Part shown: positions 27,797-36,507 of the stretch, one piece after another
How the letters are laid out: every line of letters starts with the position of its first letter
Position numbering within the stretch: position 1 is the first letter of the stretch
Source of the DNA: Halorubrum trapanicum
GTDB lineage: Archaea > Halobacteriota > Halobacteria > Halobacteriales > Haloferacaceae
Length of the DNA: 64,000 nucleotides
Direction: 5' to 3'
Assembly (NCBI RefSeq): GCF_017873555.1
Contig: NZ_JAGGKE010000003.1
Span: forward strand, 62,001-126,000
Translations under genes and position numbers: made by a program
Notes under the pieces: model-generated
Databases searched by the model: none
Told to the model about the DNA's origin: nothing
The model's input: the letters and a program-made list of their open reading frames with translations, nothing else

Positions 27797-29485
27797 ATGG
27801 CACAAACTGAACTCGAAAGCGTCGCGCAACAGCACACCGAACCGTTCTACTGGCTGAACGAGGACAGCAGGGAGTTCCTCAGAGAGGGCTACCTGCTTGA
27901 GGGCGTCGAAGCGGAAGAGAGAGTCAGGCAGATAGCCGAGCGCGCCGAAGAGATCCTGGGTGAGGAGGGGTTCGCGGACAGGTTCTACGAGTACATGAGC
28001 CGCGGCTTCTACAGTCTCGCCAGCCCGATATGGTCCAACTTCGGCCTGGACAGAGGACTTCCTATCAGCTGCTTCGGCAGCCACATGGAGGATTCCATCG
28101 AGAGCATCCTCCACACCCAGGCCGAGGTGGGCGAGATGACCAAGCAGGGCGGCGGCACGAGCGGGTACTTCGGTGAGCTGCGGCCGCGGGGCAGTCCGAT
28201 AACGAACAACGGCAAGAGCAACGGGAGTTACAGCTTCACGGAGCTGTTCGACACGATCATCAACGTCATCAGTCAGGGCGAAACCCGGCGGGGGCAGTTC
28301 GCCGGCTACATCGATGTCGAACACGACGACCTGGACGAGTGGCTTAACATCAAAACCGAGGGAGACCCGGTACAGGACATCTACTACGGCGTCATCATCG
28401 GTGACGACTGGTTTCAGGCGATGGTCGACGGCGACGAAGCGAAGCGAGAGACCTGGGCAGACATCATCGAGACCCGGATCAACATCGGCGTTCCGTATAT
28501 CATCTTCCGGGGGAACATGAACGAGGGAAAGCCGCAGGTGTACAAGGACAAGGGCTACCAGATAAACGCGTCCAACCTGTGTACCGAGATCGCGTTGCCG
28601 GCCACGGCAGACGAGAGCTTCGTCTGCTGTCTCTCGAGTATGAACGCGCTCCACTACGACGAATGGAAGGACACCGACGCGGTGGAGACGCTGACCCGGT
28701 TCCTGGACGCGGTGATGGAGGAGTTCATCCAGCGCACGGAGGGAGTACAGTTCATGGACCGGGCCGTGCGGTTTGCGAAGCGACACAGAGCGATAGGGAT
28801 CGGCGTCCTCGGGTGGCACAGCTACCTCCAGAGCAACATGATCCCCTTCGACAGCATGGAGGCGATGGAGAAGAACGGGGAGCTGTTCCGGACGATCAAA
28901 GAGCGGAGTTACGAGGCGAGCGAAGCGCTCGCCGACGAGTTCGGCGAGCCGGAGGTTCTCGAGGGGTACGGCAGGCGGAACACGACGACGATGAGCGTGG
29001 CGCCGACGAAATCGAGCAGCGTCATTCTGGGCCAGGTCAGTCCCAGCATCGAGCCGCTGAAATCGAACTACTTCGTCCGAGACGGTGCGAAGCTGAAGTC
29101 GACGCAGAAGAACAGATTCCTTCAGGCGATACTGGCGGAAAAGGGCAAAGACACCCGAGAAGTCTGGGACAGCATCGCGAACAGAGACGGGAGCGTTCAA
29201 CATCTCGAGTGTCTGACGGACGAAGAGAAAGATGTGTTCAAGACGTTCGCCGAGATACCGCAGATGGCGATCATCAATCAGGCGGCACAGAGACAGAAAC
29301 ACATCGACCAAGCACAGAGCCTGAACGTCTCGATCGACCCGAGCGAAGTGAGCGTCAAGGAGATCAATCAGCTCTACATCGAAGCGTGGAAGAAGGGCGT
29401 CAAGAGCCTCTACTATCAGCACAGCGTGAACGCCGCACAGAAATTCAGTCGAGACATTCTCGAGTGTAGAGCCTGTGAGAGCTGA
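27797..29485 (+). CDS. nrdA: Class I ribonucleotide reductase large subunit, compact form without ATP cone
   Basis: Catalytic subunit, 562 residues, much shorter than the ~760 of E. coli NrdA. The N-terminal ATP-cone overall-activity domain is absent. Active-site features are intact: first redox Cys in PISCFGSHMED, radical Cys262 with Asn/Glu in NLCTE, the second redox Cys at 277/278 (VCCLSS), the Tyr pair in SLYYQHS for radical transfer, and C-terminal shuttle cysteines C557/C560 (ECRACES). Compact forms like this occur in phages and some NrdE-type enzymes. Its 3' end abuts neighbour-gene debris, consistent with acquisition as a cassette with nrdB. Confidence 0.92.
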   Translation: MAQTELESVAQQHTEPFYWLNEDSREFLREGYLLEGVEAEERVRQIAERAEEILGEEGFADRFYEYMSRGFYSLASPIWSNFGLDRGLPISCFGSHMEDSIESILHTQAEVGEMTKQGGGTSGYFGELRPRGSPITNNGKSNGSYSFTELFDTIINVISQGETRRGQFAGYIDVEHDDLDEWLNIKTEGDPVQDIYYGVIIGDDWFQAMVDGDEAKRETWADIIETRINIGVPYIIFRGNMNEGKPQVYKDKGYQINASNLCTEIALPATADESFVCCLSSMNALHYDEWKDTDAVETLTRFLDAVMEEFIQRTEGVQFMDRAVRFAKRHRAIGIGVLGWHSYLQSNMIPFDSMEAMEKNGELFRTIKERSYEASEALADEFGEPEVLEGYGRRNTTTMSVAPTKSSSVILGQVSPSIEPLKSNYFVRDGAKLKSTQKNRFLQAILAEKGKDTREVWDSIANRDGSVQHLECLTDEEKDVFKTFAEIPQMAIINQAAQRQKHIDQAQSLNVSIDPSEVSVKEINQLYIEAWKKGVKSLYYQHSVNAAQKFSRDILECRACES

Positions 29486-29590
29486 TCGCTACCCGTAGCC
29501 GGCTCGCCTCGCGTCTCGGACTCCGTCTCCGACTCCAGACCGATGTCCCGGTCCGCCTCGGGATCGACGGCTTCGGGCCCGGGAACGTCA
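29486..29590 (-). pseudogene. Second fragment of an SPFH gene 3' end
   Basis: On the minus strand the frame reads EAVDPEADRDIGLESETES, matching the tail EADRDIELETES of the intact SPFH protein 3' of it. It begins one base after the nrdA stop and has no upstream gene body. Together with the fragment at 26199-26430 it brackets the ribonucleotide reductase cassette. Confidence 0.7.
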
Positions 29591-29592
29591 GC

Positions 29593-29664
29593 GATCCGTG
29601 CGGCGCCGGCGGCGCGACCGCGGTGGCGCTGATCACCTCCGTCGACGACGCGTGGCGGCCGTGA
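29593..29664 (+). pseudogene. Fragment of the membrane-protein gene 3' end
   Basis: The plus strand encodes GGATAVALITSVDDAWRP followed by TGA, a diverged copy of the C-terminus GGAVAVALLWAVDPERWRP of the gene at 25608-26198, including the same TGGCGGCCGTGAG stop context. Only the last 24 codons remain. It marks the original convergent junction between that gene and the SPFH gene. Confidence 0.8.
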
Positions 29665-29671
29665 GTCGGGC

Positions 29672-30901
29672 TTACGTTCCCGGTCGCTCGCTTTCGGTCT
29701 CCAGTTCGATGTCGCGGTCGGCCTCGCGGGTCTCCGCCTCCTGCCGGGCGAGGTCGACGTCGCGCGCCGTGTCCGCGTCCCGCGTCTCGTCGGTCCGGAG
29801 GTCGCTGTCGGCCACGGTGTCGAGCTGTTCGAGGGCGCTCTCGATGTCCTCCAGCCCGAGCAGCTTCTCCGTCTCCTCGTCGAACTCTTTGCCCTCCAGC
29901 CCCTCCATCTCCTGAACGTCGGAGCCGGAGAGCGCCTTGCCGTAGCGGCCGACGAGGCTGGTGAGTTCCTGCGGGAGGACGAAGGTGGTCGACTCGCCCT
30001 TGCCGATCTCTTCTAAGGTCTCCATGCCGCGCTCGATGATGGCGCGCTCGCCCATCGACTCGGCGGAGCGCGCCCGCAGCACGGTCGAGATGGCGTCCCC
30101 CTGCGCTTCGAGGATCTGGCTCTGTTTCTCCCCCTGCGCGCGGATGATGTTCGACTGCTTGTCGCCCTCCGCCTGCTCGACCGCGGAGCGGCGTTCCCCC
30201 TGCGCTTCGAGGATCATCGCGCGACGGCGGCGCTCCGCGCCGGTCTGTTGCTCCATCGCGCGCTGGACCTCCTGTGAGGGACTGACCTCGCGGACCTCGA
30301 CGGCCTCGACGCGGATCCCCCACTCGTCGGTGGGTTCGTCCAGCTCCTCGTTGATCCGGTTGTTGATCAGCTCCCGCTGCGAGAGCGTGTCGTCGAGCTC
30401 CATGTCGCCGATGACGGCCCGGAGGGTGGTCTGCGCGAGGTTCGAGACGGCGTTCTTGTAGTCGTCGACCTCGAGGAAGGCCTTCTTCGCGTCCATCACC
30501 TTGATGTAGACGACGGCGTCGGCGGTCACCGGGGAGTTGTCCCGCGTGATCGCCGACTGGCTCGGCACGTCGATCGTCTGGGTTCGCATGTCGAACGCGT
30601 ACGTCCGCGAGACGAACGGCGGAATGAGGTGGACGCCCGGTTCGAGCAGCTCGCGGTACTCGCCGAACACCGTGAGCGCTTCCTTGTCGTAGGCGTCGAC
30701 GATCTCGACGGCGCTGACGACCGTGACGGCCGCGAGCAACACCGCGAGCGCCGCGACACCGTAGACGAGGCTCTGCCCGAGGAGGGCGACCCCGACGAGG
30801 AGGGCGACGCCGAGCGCGAGGTACTGCCAGACCCCGTCCGGGATCTCCGCTAACAGCTCCTCCATCTCGGCGGACTCGCCGCGCGGACCTTGTGTTCCCA
30901 T
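29672..30901 (-). CDS. SPFH/band 7 membrane protein
   Basis: A 409-residue stomatin/prohibitin-like protein. Two N-terminal hydrophobic segments (about 27-48 and 50-66) are followed by the SPFH domain (EYRELLEPGVHLIPPFVSRTY, QTIDVPSQSAITRDNSPVTADAVVYIKV). A long Ala/Glu/Gln-rich coiled coil (AMEQQTGAERRRRAMILEAQGERRSAVEQ) and an acidic tail come next. Such proteins form membrane microdomain scaffolds and often regulate membrane proteases; no NfeD or protease partner is adjacent. Debris of its 3' end is present twice nearby. Confidence 0.9.
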   Translation of the reverse strand: MGTQGPRGESAEMEELLAEIPDGVWQYLALGVALLVGVALLGQSLVYGVAALAVLLAAVTVVSAVEIVDAYDKEALTVFGEYRELLEPGVHLIPPFVSRTYAFDMRTQTIDVPSQSAITRDNSPVTADAVVYIKVMDAKKAFLEVDDYKNAVSNLAQTTLRAVIGDMELDDTLSQRELINNRINEELDEPTDEWGIRVEAVEVREVSPSQEVQRAMEQQTGAERRRRAMILEAQGERRSAVEQAEGDKQSNIIRAQGEKQSQILEAQGDAISTVLRARSAESMGERAIIERGMETLEEIGKGESTTFVLPQELTSLVGRYGKALSGSDVQEMEGLEGKEFDEETEKLLGLEDIESALEQLDTVADSDLRTDETRDADTARDVDLARQEAETREADRDIELETESERPGT

Positions 30902-31101
30902 ACGCGGCGTTACGGCCCGACGCTGTTAACGGTTGGCACGAGTCGCGGTCTCGACCGCGTCGCGCCCGCCGATCTCACCTCCGGCGACGCGTCGCCGACC
31001 CTCCGCGTCCGCCACCCGAATCGGTTCGGCGCCGTCTGAGGTACCGGAAACGCCCGCACAGGCCGGTCGTCTTTAACTACGCAGCGGCGGAACACGGAGC
31101 C

Positions 31102-32406
31102 ATGCCATCCGACGACGGGGACGACGGCCGCCGGTTCAGCACGCGAAGCGTTCACGCCGGGTCGGACCCGGACCCGACCACGGGCGCCCGCGCGACGCCC
31201 ATCTACCAGACGACCGCCTACCAGTTCGACGACGCCGACCACGCCGCGGACCTCTTCGCCTTAGAGGAGGCCGGAAACGTTTACTCCCGGCTGATGAACC
31301 CGACCAACGCCGCCCTCGAAGAGCGGATCGCCTCGCTGGAGGGCGGCGTCGGCGCGGTCGCGACCGCCTCGGGCATGGCCGCGCTCGACGTGACCACGTT
31401 CCTGCTCGCCTCGGCGGGCGACAACATCGTCTCGTCGTCGGCGCTGTACGGCGGCACCTACACCTACCTCACCCACTCCGTCGAGCGCCGCGGGATCTCG
31501 ACCCGGTTCGTCGACCCGCTCGACTACGAGGGGTACGCCGAGGCCATCGACGAGGACACCGCCTACGTCCACCTCGAAACGATCGGGAACCCGGCGCTGG
31601 TCACGCCCGACATCGAGCGGATCGCGGAGATCGCACACGACCACGGCGTCCCGCTGTTCGTCGACAACACGTTCGCGACGCCGTACCTCTGCCGGCCGCT
31701 CGACCACGGCGCGGACCTCGTCTGGGAGTCGACGACGAAGTGGCTCACCGGCAACGGCACCACGGTGGGCGGGGTCGTCGTCGACGGCGGCTCGTTCCCG
31801 TGGGCGGAGCACGCCGAGAAGTACCCGGAGATCGCGCAGGACAATCCCGCGTACCACGGGATCAACTTCGCCGAGCGGTTCGGCGACGCGGCGTTCACGT
31901 TCGCGGCGGTCACCCGCGGCCTGCGCGACCTGGGCGACCAGCAGTCGCCGTTCGACGCGTGGAACACGCTCCAGCAGACGGAGTCGCTCCCGCTGCGGAT
32001 GGACCGCCACTGCGAGAACGCGGGCGTCGTCGCGGAGTACCTCCAAGACCACGACGACGTGGCGTGGGTGAACTACCCCGGCTTAGCGAGCCACGAGACC
32101 CACGCGGAGGCCAGCGAGTACTTGGAGGGCGGCTACGGCGGGATGCTCACCTTCGGGCTGGAGGCGGGCTACGAGGCCGCGCGGGCGACCGTCGAGGAGG
32201 CGGACCTCGCCTCGCTGCTCGCGAACGTCGGCGACTCGAAGACGCTCGTCATCCACCCGGCGTCGACGACCCACCAGCAGCTGACGGACGAGGAGAAAGA
32301 GGCCGCCGGCGTCACCGACGACATGGTGCGCCTGTCGGTCGGCATCGAGGACCCCGCGGACATCGTCGCCGACCTGGAGGCCGCCATCGAGGCGGCGACG
32401 GAGTAG
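31102..32406 (+). CDS. metY: O-acetylhomoserine sulfhydrylase family PLP enzyme
   Basis: Cys/Met-metabolism PLP enzyme, 434 residues, that makes homocysteine from O-acetylhomoserine and sulfide (O-acetylhomoserine aminocarboxypropyltransferase). Features: N-terminal RFSTRSVHAGSDPDPTTGARATPIYQTTAY, GNVYSRLMNPTNAALEERIASLEGG, PLP-lysine STTKWLTGNG, and C-terminal IHPASTTHQQL. The ~430 length with the central loop fits MetY rather than the shorter MetB. The frame is open 70 codons upstream, but MPSDDGDDGRRFSTRSVH is the family start. Confidence 0.92.
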   Translation: MPSDDGDDGRRFSTRSVHAGSDPDPTTGARATPIYQTTAYQFDDADHAADLFALEEAGNVYSRLMNPTNAALEERIASLEGGVGAVATASGMAALDVTTFLLASAGDNIVSSSALYGGTYTYLTHSVERRGISTRFVDPLDYEGYAEAIDEDTAYVHLETIGNPALVTPDIERIAEIAHDHGVPLFVDNTFATPYLCRPLDHGADLVWESTTKWLTGNGTTVGGVVVDGGSFPWAEHAEKYPEIAQDNPAYHGINFAERFGDAAFTFAAVTRGLRDLGDQQSPFDAWNTLQQTESLPLRMDRHCENAGVVAEYLQDHDDVAWVNYPGLASHETHAEASEYLEGGYGGMLTFGLEAGYEAARATVEEADLASLLANVGDSKTLVIHPASTTHQQLTDEEKEAAGVTDDMVRLSVGIEDPADIVADLEAAIEAATE

Positions 32407-32443
32407 TCGCGACGCCGGAGCCGTCGCGGACGCGTTTCGGGTT

Positions 32444-33619
32444 CTACTGTTCGAACCCCTCTTCCCACCGGAACGTCCCGTCCCGCTGGACGACCTCGTC
32501 GTCGACTTCCATCCGGGAGTCCGCACTCACGTCCGAGATCATGTCGACGTGGACCGCGCTGTCGTTGCCGGACTCGCCCTCGGGTAGGCAGGCGTCGTAG
32601 GCGCGGCCGACCGCGAGGTGGACGGTGTCGCCCATCTTCTCGTCGAAGAGGATCGAGTCGGTGAAGCGGTCGATTCCACGGTTCATCCCGATACCGAGTT
32701 CCCCCAGCCGCCGCGCGCCGTCGTCGGTGTCGAGGATGTCCGCGAGTGCGTCCTCGCCCGCCTCCGCCGCGAAGTCGACGACTTCGCCGCCCTCGAAGAC
32801 GAGGCGGACGTTCCGGACGCGCGTCGCGTCGATCGTCATCGGCACGTCGAAGAACACCTCGCCCGCCGTGTCGTAGGGGGCGGTGAACACCTCGCCCGAG
32901 GGGAGGTTGTGGGAATCATACGCGACGGAGGCGGCGGAGTTGACCGCGGTGCGACCCGCGATCGACATCTGAACGTCGGTGTCGGGCGCGTCGTCGCGCT
33001 CGGTGACGATCCGGACTTCGTCGCCGGAATCGAGGATCTCCTTCATCCGCGCCATCTCGTCGGCGAGCGCCTCCCAGTCGCGGAGGACGGCGTCGTAGAC
33101 GAACTCTTGGTACTCCTCGTAGGCCATTCCCGCCTGCTGGGCGAGGCTCCGCGTGGGGTGGACCGTCGACACCCAGTCGGTGTCCATCCGCGCCTCGCGG
33201 ACGCCCTGCCGGGCCTTCGCGTACGCCTGCCGCGTCGGGCGGTCGACGTCCGCGGTCGCGGTGGTGTTGCGCCCGCCGCCGATCCGGAGGTAGGCGTCGG
33301 CGGCCTCGAAGATCGCGCGGTCGACCGCCGGGTCCGAGTCGAAGTCGGCGGCGTCGACCGCGGCGTCGTCGTCGTTCTCGTCGCAGCCGTCGCCCTCGCC
33401 GGAGACCCTCGCCTCGACGCCCTTCAGGTAGGCCCGGGAGAGTTCGTCGGAGCCGTACAGCGTCGTGACGTTCGCCCCGCGCTCGCCGAGCGCCTCGGCG
33501 ACCGCGACGCCCAGTTCGTGGGCGTCCTCCGCGACGCTGACGACGACGTCGTCGCCGGTCTCGACCCGCGCGCTCCAGTCGACGAGCACCGCGGCGTGCT
33601 CGCGTACGCGTTCGTCCAT
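32444..33619 (-). CDS. M29-family aminopeptidase
   Basis: A 391-residue metallo-aminopeptidase of the AmpS/PepS (M29) family, releasing N-terminal residues from peptides in the cytoplasm. Metal-binding signatures: LPSGEVFTAPYD (Glu), GELGIGMN (Glu), GDTVHLAVGRAYD (His/Tyr) and AVHVDMISD (His/Asp). An acidic insert (GEGDGCDENDDDAAVDAADFD) near residue 75 is a haloarchaeal elaboration. It is convergent with metY. Confidence 0.92.
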   Translation of the reverse strand: MDERVREHAAVLVDWSARVETGDDVVVSVAEDAHELGVAVAEALGERGANVTTLYGSDELSRAYLKGVEARVSGEGDGCDENDDDAAVDAADFDSDPAVDRAIFEAADAYLRIGGGRNTTATADVDRPTRQAYAKARQGVREARMDTDWVSTVHPTRSLAQQAGMAYEEYQEFVYDAVLRDWEALADEMARMKEILDSGDEVRIVTERDDAPDTDVQMSIAGRTAVNSAASVAYDSHNLPSGEVFTAPYDTAGEVFFDVPMTIDATRVRNVRLVFEGGEVVDFAAEAGEDALADILDTDDGARRLGELGIGMNRGIDRFTDSILFDEKMGDTVHLAVGRAYDACLPEGESGNDSAVHVDMISDVSADSRMEVDDEVVQRDGTFRWEEGFEQ

Positions 33620-33689
33620 TATCCGGTGTGTGGCGGGGAAACGGTAAATCGGTGCCGGGACGGCGAGTCCCGTTTAGGCGTCTCGGGAG

Positions 33690-34103
33690 TCACTCCTCAA
33701 CCGAACTGTCGTACATCGCTTCGAACTCCGCTTCGCCGCGGATCAGTTCGTCGACGCCACTCGTGAGGGTTACTCCACCGAACACTGTCGCTCGGTAGTA
33801 CGTGTAGAGGCCGTCCGCTCCTCGCTCGGTCTGTTGGCGCTTTTCAACGAGGCCGACGTCGACGAGTTTGTTGAGGTGGTAGTGGAGGGTGCTGTCGTCG
33901 ACCTCGATCGCGTCCTCCAGTTCTTTGGGGCTCATGTCGTCGCCGTGGACGAGTCGGTAGAGGATTTCGTACCTGGTGCGGTGTCCGACCGTCGCGTGCA
34001 TCGCCAGGTACTCGTCGAGGCTGAGGACGCTGTCCTCGGGCAGCAGGTCTTCGGGGTCCTCCGGGAATCCTGCGCCGGCGGGCTGCGAGTGATTCGTCGC
34101 CAT
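33690..34103 (-). CDS. ArsR-like winged-helix transcriptional regulator
   Basis: A 137-residue protein. HTH region: LAMHATVGHRTRYEILYRLVHGDDMSPKELEDAIEVDDSTLHYHLNKLVDVGLVEKRQ, with a wing RGADGLYTYYRAT. The N-terminal 35 residues are acidic/Pro-rich. The frame extends 19 codons upstream, but MATNHSQPAG is the plausible start. Target unknown; the next upstream region is the structured repeat, the downstream neighbour is the M29 aminopeptidase. Confidence 0.82.
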   Translation of the reverse strand: MATNHSQPAGAGFPEDPEDLLPEDSVLSLDEYLAMHATVGHRTRYEILYRLVHGDDMSPKELEDAIEVDDSTLHYHLNKLVDVGLVEKRQQTERGADGLYTYYRATVFGGVTLTSGVDELIRGEAEFEAMYDSSVEE

Positions 34104-34169
34104 CGTAATGTTCCGTACGGGGGAGAGATGCTTAGGCTCTGTTAGGCCGAAGTTTCTCAAAAACGCCGT

Positions 34170-34283
34170 CTTTTAAATACTGACGGCAGTTCATCGGTGA
34201 AGACCGCTAAAGCCCCAGCCGCTCGCTTATAAATAGTTGACAGGCGATCAGCGGTGAACACCTCCAAAGCCCCAGCCGTGAGG
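34170..34283. repeat. Two tandem degenerate ~56-base repeats with TATA-like motifs
   Basis: Unit 1 (34170-34225) and unit 2 (34226-34283) share the order: TTTAAATA/TTATAAATA, then TGAC-GGC, a TCATCGGTGAA/TCAGCGGTGAA block, and AAAGCCCCAGCCG. They match at most positions over about 56 bases. No coding frame is preserved. It resembles repetitive intergenic elements I associate with Halorubrum-type genomes; that recollection is not checked here. Confidence 0.75.
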
Positions 34284-34359
34284 GCGGCGCACGCTCGCTG
34301 CGCTCCTTGCTCGCGTTGCTCGCTGCGGTGCTTACGTCGCCTGCGCCGCCCTCACGGCT
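34274..34359. repeat. Perfect 18-base inverted repeat forming a large foldback
   Basis: Arms at 34274-34291 (AGCCGTGAGGGCGGCGCA) and 34342-34359 are exact reverse complements, 50 bases apart. Imperfect complementarity extends outward through the flanking CAAAG blocks. The loop is itself made of CGCTCGCTGCG-like short repeats. Either a mobile-element end, a folded RNA or a strong terminator-like structure. Confidence 0.85.
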
Positions 34360-34551
34360 GCCCCTTTGAGTCCCACCCGACCGCACAGCGACCGCACCTC
34401 ACACCTCCCCAGCCTCGTCGGTCGCCGTCGCTTCGCTCGGCGACCGACTCCCTCGCGCGGTGCTGCTCGGCCGCGAAGCGGCCTCGCAGGCACGCGCCAC
34501 CGTAGGCTCACTTATAAAAGAGAAACGTCCGTCAGATCGTGGCCGAACGAA
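34360..34551. other. Non-coding remainder of the repeat region
   Basis: Contains further small palindromes, for example CGGTCGCC...GGCGACCG (about 34418-34445) and GCCGCGAAGCGGC (about 34470-34482), then a TATA-like CACTTATAAAAGAG at 34509-34522. No plausible gene. It probably belongs to the same repetitive element as the adjoining repeats. Confidence 0.55.
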
Positions 34552-36351
34552 CTACTCCAGGTCGAGCAGCGTCGCGATCTCGTCGAGGTACTCGTCGTAG
34601 ACGCCGACGGCGGACTCGATCGGGTCGGGCGACGCCATGTCGATGCCGGCGAGTTCGACCACGTCGAGGGGGTAGTCGGAGCCGCCCGCCTTCAGCATCT
34701 CGCGGTAGTCGGCGGCCGCGGACTCGCCCTCGTCGAGGACGCGTTCGACGATAGCGGCCGCGGCGGAGATACCGGTCGCGTACTGGTAGACGTAGAAGTC
34801 GTAGTAGAAGTGCGGGATCCGCTGCCACTCGCGCTCGATGCCGCCGGTCAGTTCGGCGGGCGCGTAGTAGTCGCCCTTGAGGTCGGCGTACATCTCGTCG
34901 AAGGCGTCGGGAGTGAGCGCGTCGCCGGTCTCCACGCGCTCGTGGATCCGCTGTTCGAAGGCGGCGAACATCGTCTGGCGGAACAGAGTGGAACGGAAGC
35001 GTTCGAGGTACTCGTCGAGGACGTGCGTCCGGAGCTCGTCGTCCTCGGCGGTGTCGAGCAGGTGGTGGGTGAGCAGGGTCTCGTTGACCGTGGAGGCGAT
35101 CTCCGCGACGAAGATCTCGTAGCTGGCGTCGTGCCACGGCTGGGCGTCGCCCGCCAGCTCCGAGTGCATCGAGTGCCCGAGCTCGTGGGCCAGCGTGTAC
35201 ATCGAGGCGATGTCGTCCTGGTAGTTCATCATGATGTACGGCTGGGTGTCGTACGTGCCCGACGAGAACGCGCCCGAGCGCTTCCCGCGGTTCTCGTACA
35301 CGTCGACCCACCGCGAGTCGAGCCCCTCGGCCAGCCGCTCCTGGTAGGCGTCGCCCAGCGGCGCGACCGCCTCGATCACCCACTCGCGGGCCTGCTCGTA
35401 CTCCACGTCGGGACCCTGATCCCCCGTCAGCGACATGTAGAGGTCGTGGCTCTGGAGCTGGTCGACGCCGAGCGCCGCCTCCTTCAGCTCCGCATGGCGG
35501 TGGAGCACGTCGAGGTTGTCGTCGACGGAGTCGACGAGGGTGTCGTACACCTCGACGGGGACGTTCGAGCCGTCGAGCGCGGCGGCGCGCGCGGAGTCGT
35601 AGTCGCGGATCTCGGCGCTTGTCACGTGTTCGCGGACGGCCTTCTCCAGCGACGTGCCGACCGTGTTGCGGACGCCTTCCCACTCGTCGTAGAACGTCTC
35701 GTGGACGCGCTCGCGGAACTCGCGGTCCGGGTTCGTCTGGAGCTTCGTGAAGTTCGCCTGCGTGATCTCGACGTCCTCGCCGTCGGGGTCCTCGACGACG
35801 CCGTAGGTCATGTCGGCGTTCGTCAGCATCGAGTAGATCTCGCTCGGCGCGTCGGTGACCTCCGAGAGGTCCGCGAGCACCTCCTCGACCTCGCTCGACC
35901 GCGTGTGCGGCTTCTTCCGCAGGACGTCGTCGAGGTAGTGCTCGTACTCGGCGAGGGCCAGCTCGTCGTCGACGAACGCCTCGACGTCGGACTCCGTGAG
36001 CGTCTGGAGCTCCGGTTCGAGATAGGAGATCGCGCTCGACGCCTCCGAGCCGAGCGACGACGCCCGCGCGGACATCGCCTGGTACTCCTGGTTCCGCGTG
36101 TCTTCGGCGCTTCGCAGCCGGGCGTACGTGGTCACCTGCTGTAGCTCGCGGAAGATCTCCTCGCGCAGTTCGAGCAGTTCGAGCAGGGTCGCGGCGTCCT
36201 CGGTGACGCGCCCCTCGTAGTCGCGCAGCTCGTCGATCCGGGCTTCGACCGTCTCGCGGGCCGCCTCCCACGCCTCGTCGTCGGCGTAGATGCCGTCGAG
36301 GTCCCACTTGTACTCGGCGTCGATCTCGGACCGCTCGGGAACCGAACTCAT
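34552..36351 (-). CDS. pepF: Oligoendopeptidase F
   Basis: M3-family zinc oligopeptidase, 599 residues, degrading short peptides in the cytoplasm. The HEXXH motif appears as LAHELGHSMHSELAG, with the third ligand Glu in FVAEIASTVNE; SSGTYDTQPYIMMNYQD and GIEREWQRIPHFYYDFYVYQYATG are typical PepF blocks. Start MSSVPERSEIDAEYKWDLDGIY at 36351 is favoured; two upstream Met/Val choices precede the expected transcription start. Confidence 0.95.
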   Translation of the reverse strand: MSSVPERSEIDAEYKWDLDGIYADDEAWEAARETVEARIDELRDYEGRVTEDAATLLELLELREEIFRELQQVTTYARLRSAEDTRNQEYQAMSARASSLGSEASSAISYLEPELQTLTESDVEAFVDDELALAEYEHYLDDVLRKKPHTRSSEVEEVLADLSEVTDAPSEIYSMLTNADMTYGVVEDPDGEDVEITQANFTKLQTNPDREFRERVHETFYDEWEGVRNTVGTSLEKAVREHVTSAEIRDYDSARAAALDGSNVPVEVYDTLVDSVDDNLDVLHRHAELKEAALGVDQLQSHDLYMSLTGDQGPDVEYEQAREWVIEAVAPLGDAYQERLAEGLDSRWVDVYENRGKRSGAFSSGTYDTQPYIMMNYQDDIASMYTLAHELGHSMHSELAGDAQPWHDASYEIFVAEIASTVNETLLTHHLLDTAEDDELRTHVLDEYLERFRSTLFRQTMFAAFEQRIHERVETGDALTPDAFDEMYADLKGDYYAPAELTGGIEREWQRIPHFYYDFYVYQYATGISAAAAIVERVLDEGESAAADYREMLKAGGSDYPLDVVELAGIDMASPDPIESAVGVYDEYLDEIATLLDLE

Positions 36352-36507
36352 ACCCATCGAGTCGGTCCCCCGCACACTAAGCCTTGTCAAACCCCGCGCA
36401 ACGAGCCGATAGGCGTGGGATCCACCGACAAACGCGGCGTGTCAACACGCCCCGCTCAGCGCGTCACCGCCCGCCGTCCGACGCCTCTCACTATCCGACG
36501 CCTCCCA

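Noticed and set aside
34170-34283. CRISPR array
   Set aside because: There are only two degenerate tandem units with no unique spacers and no cas genes in the window.
34254-34505. Open frame of 83 codons across the repeat region
   Set aside because: It is Arg/Ser/Cys-rich translation of palindromic GC-rich DNA and has no haloarchaeal acidic bias; the region is better explained as a non-coding repeat.
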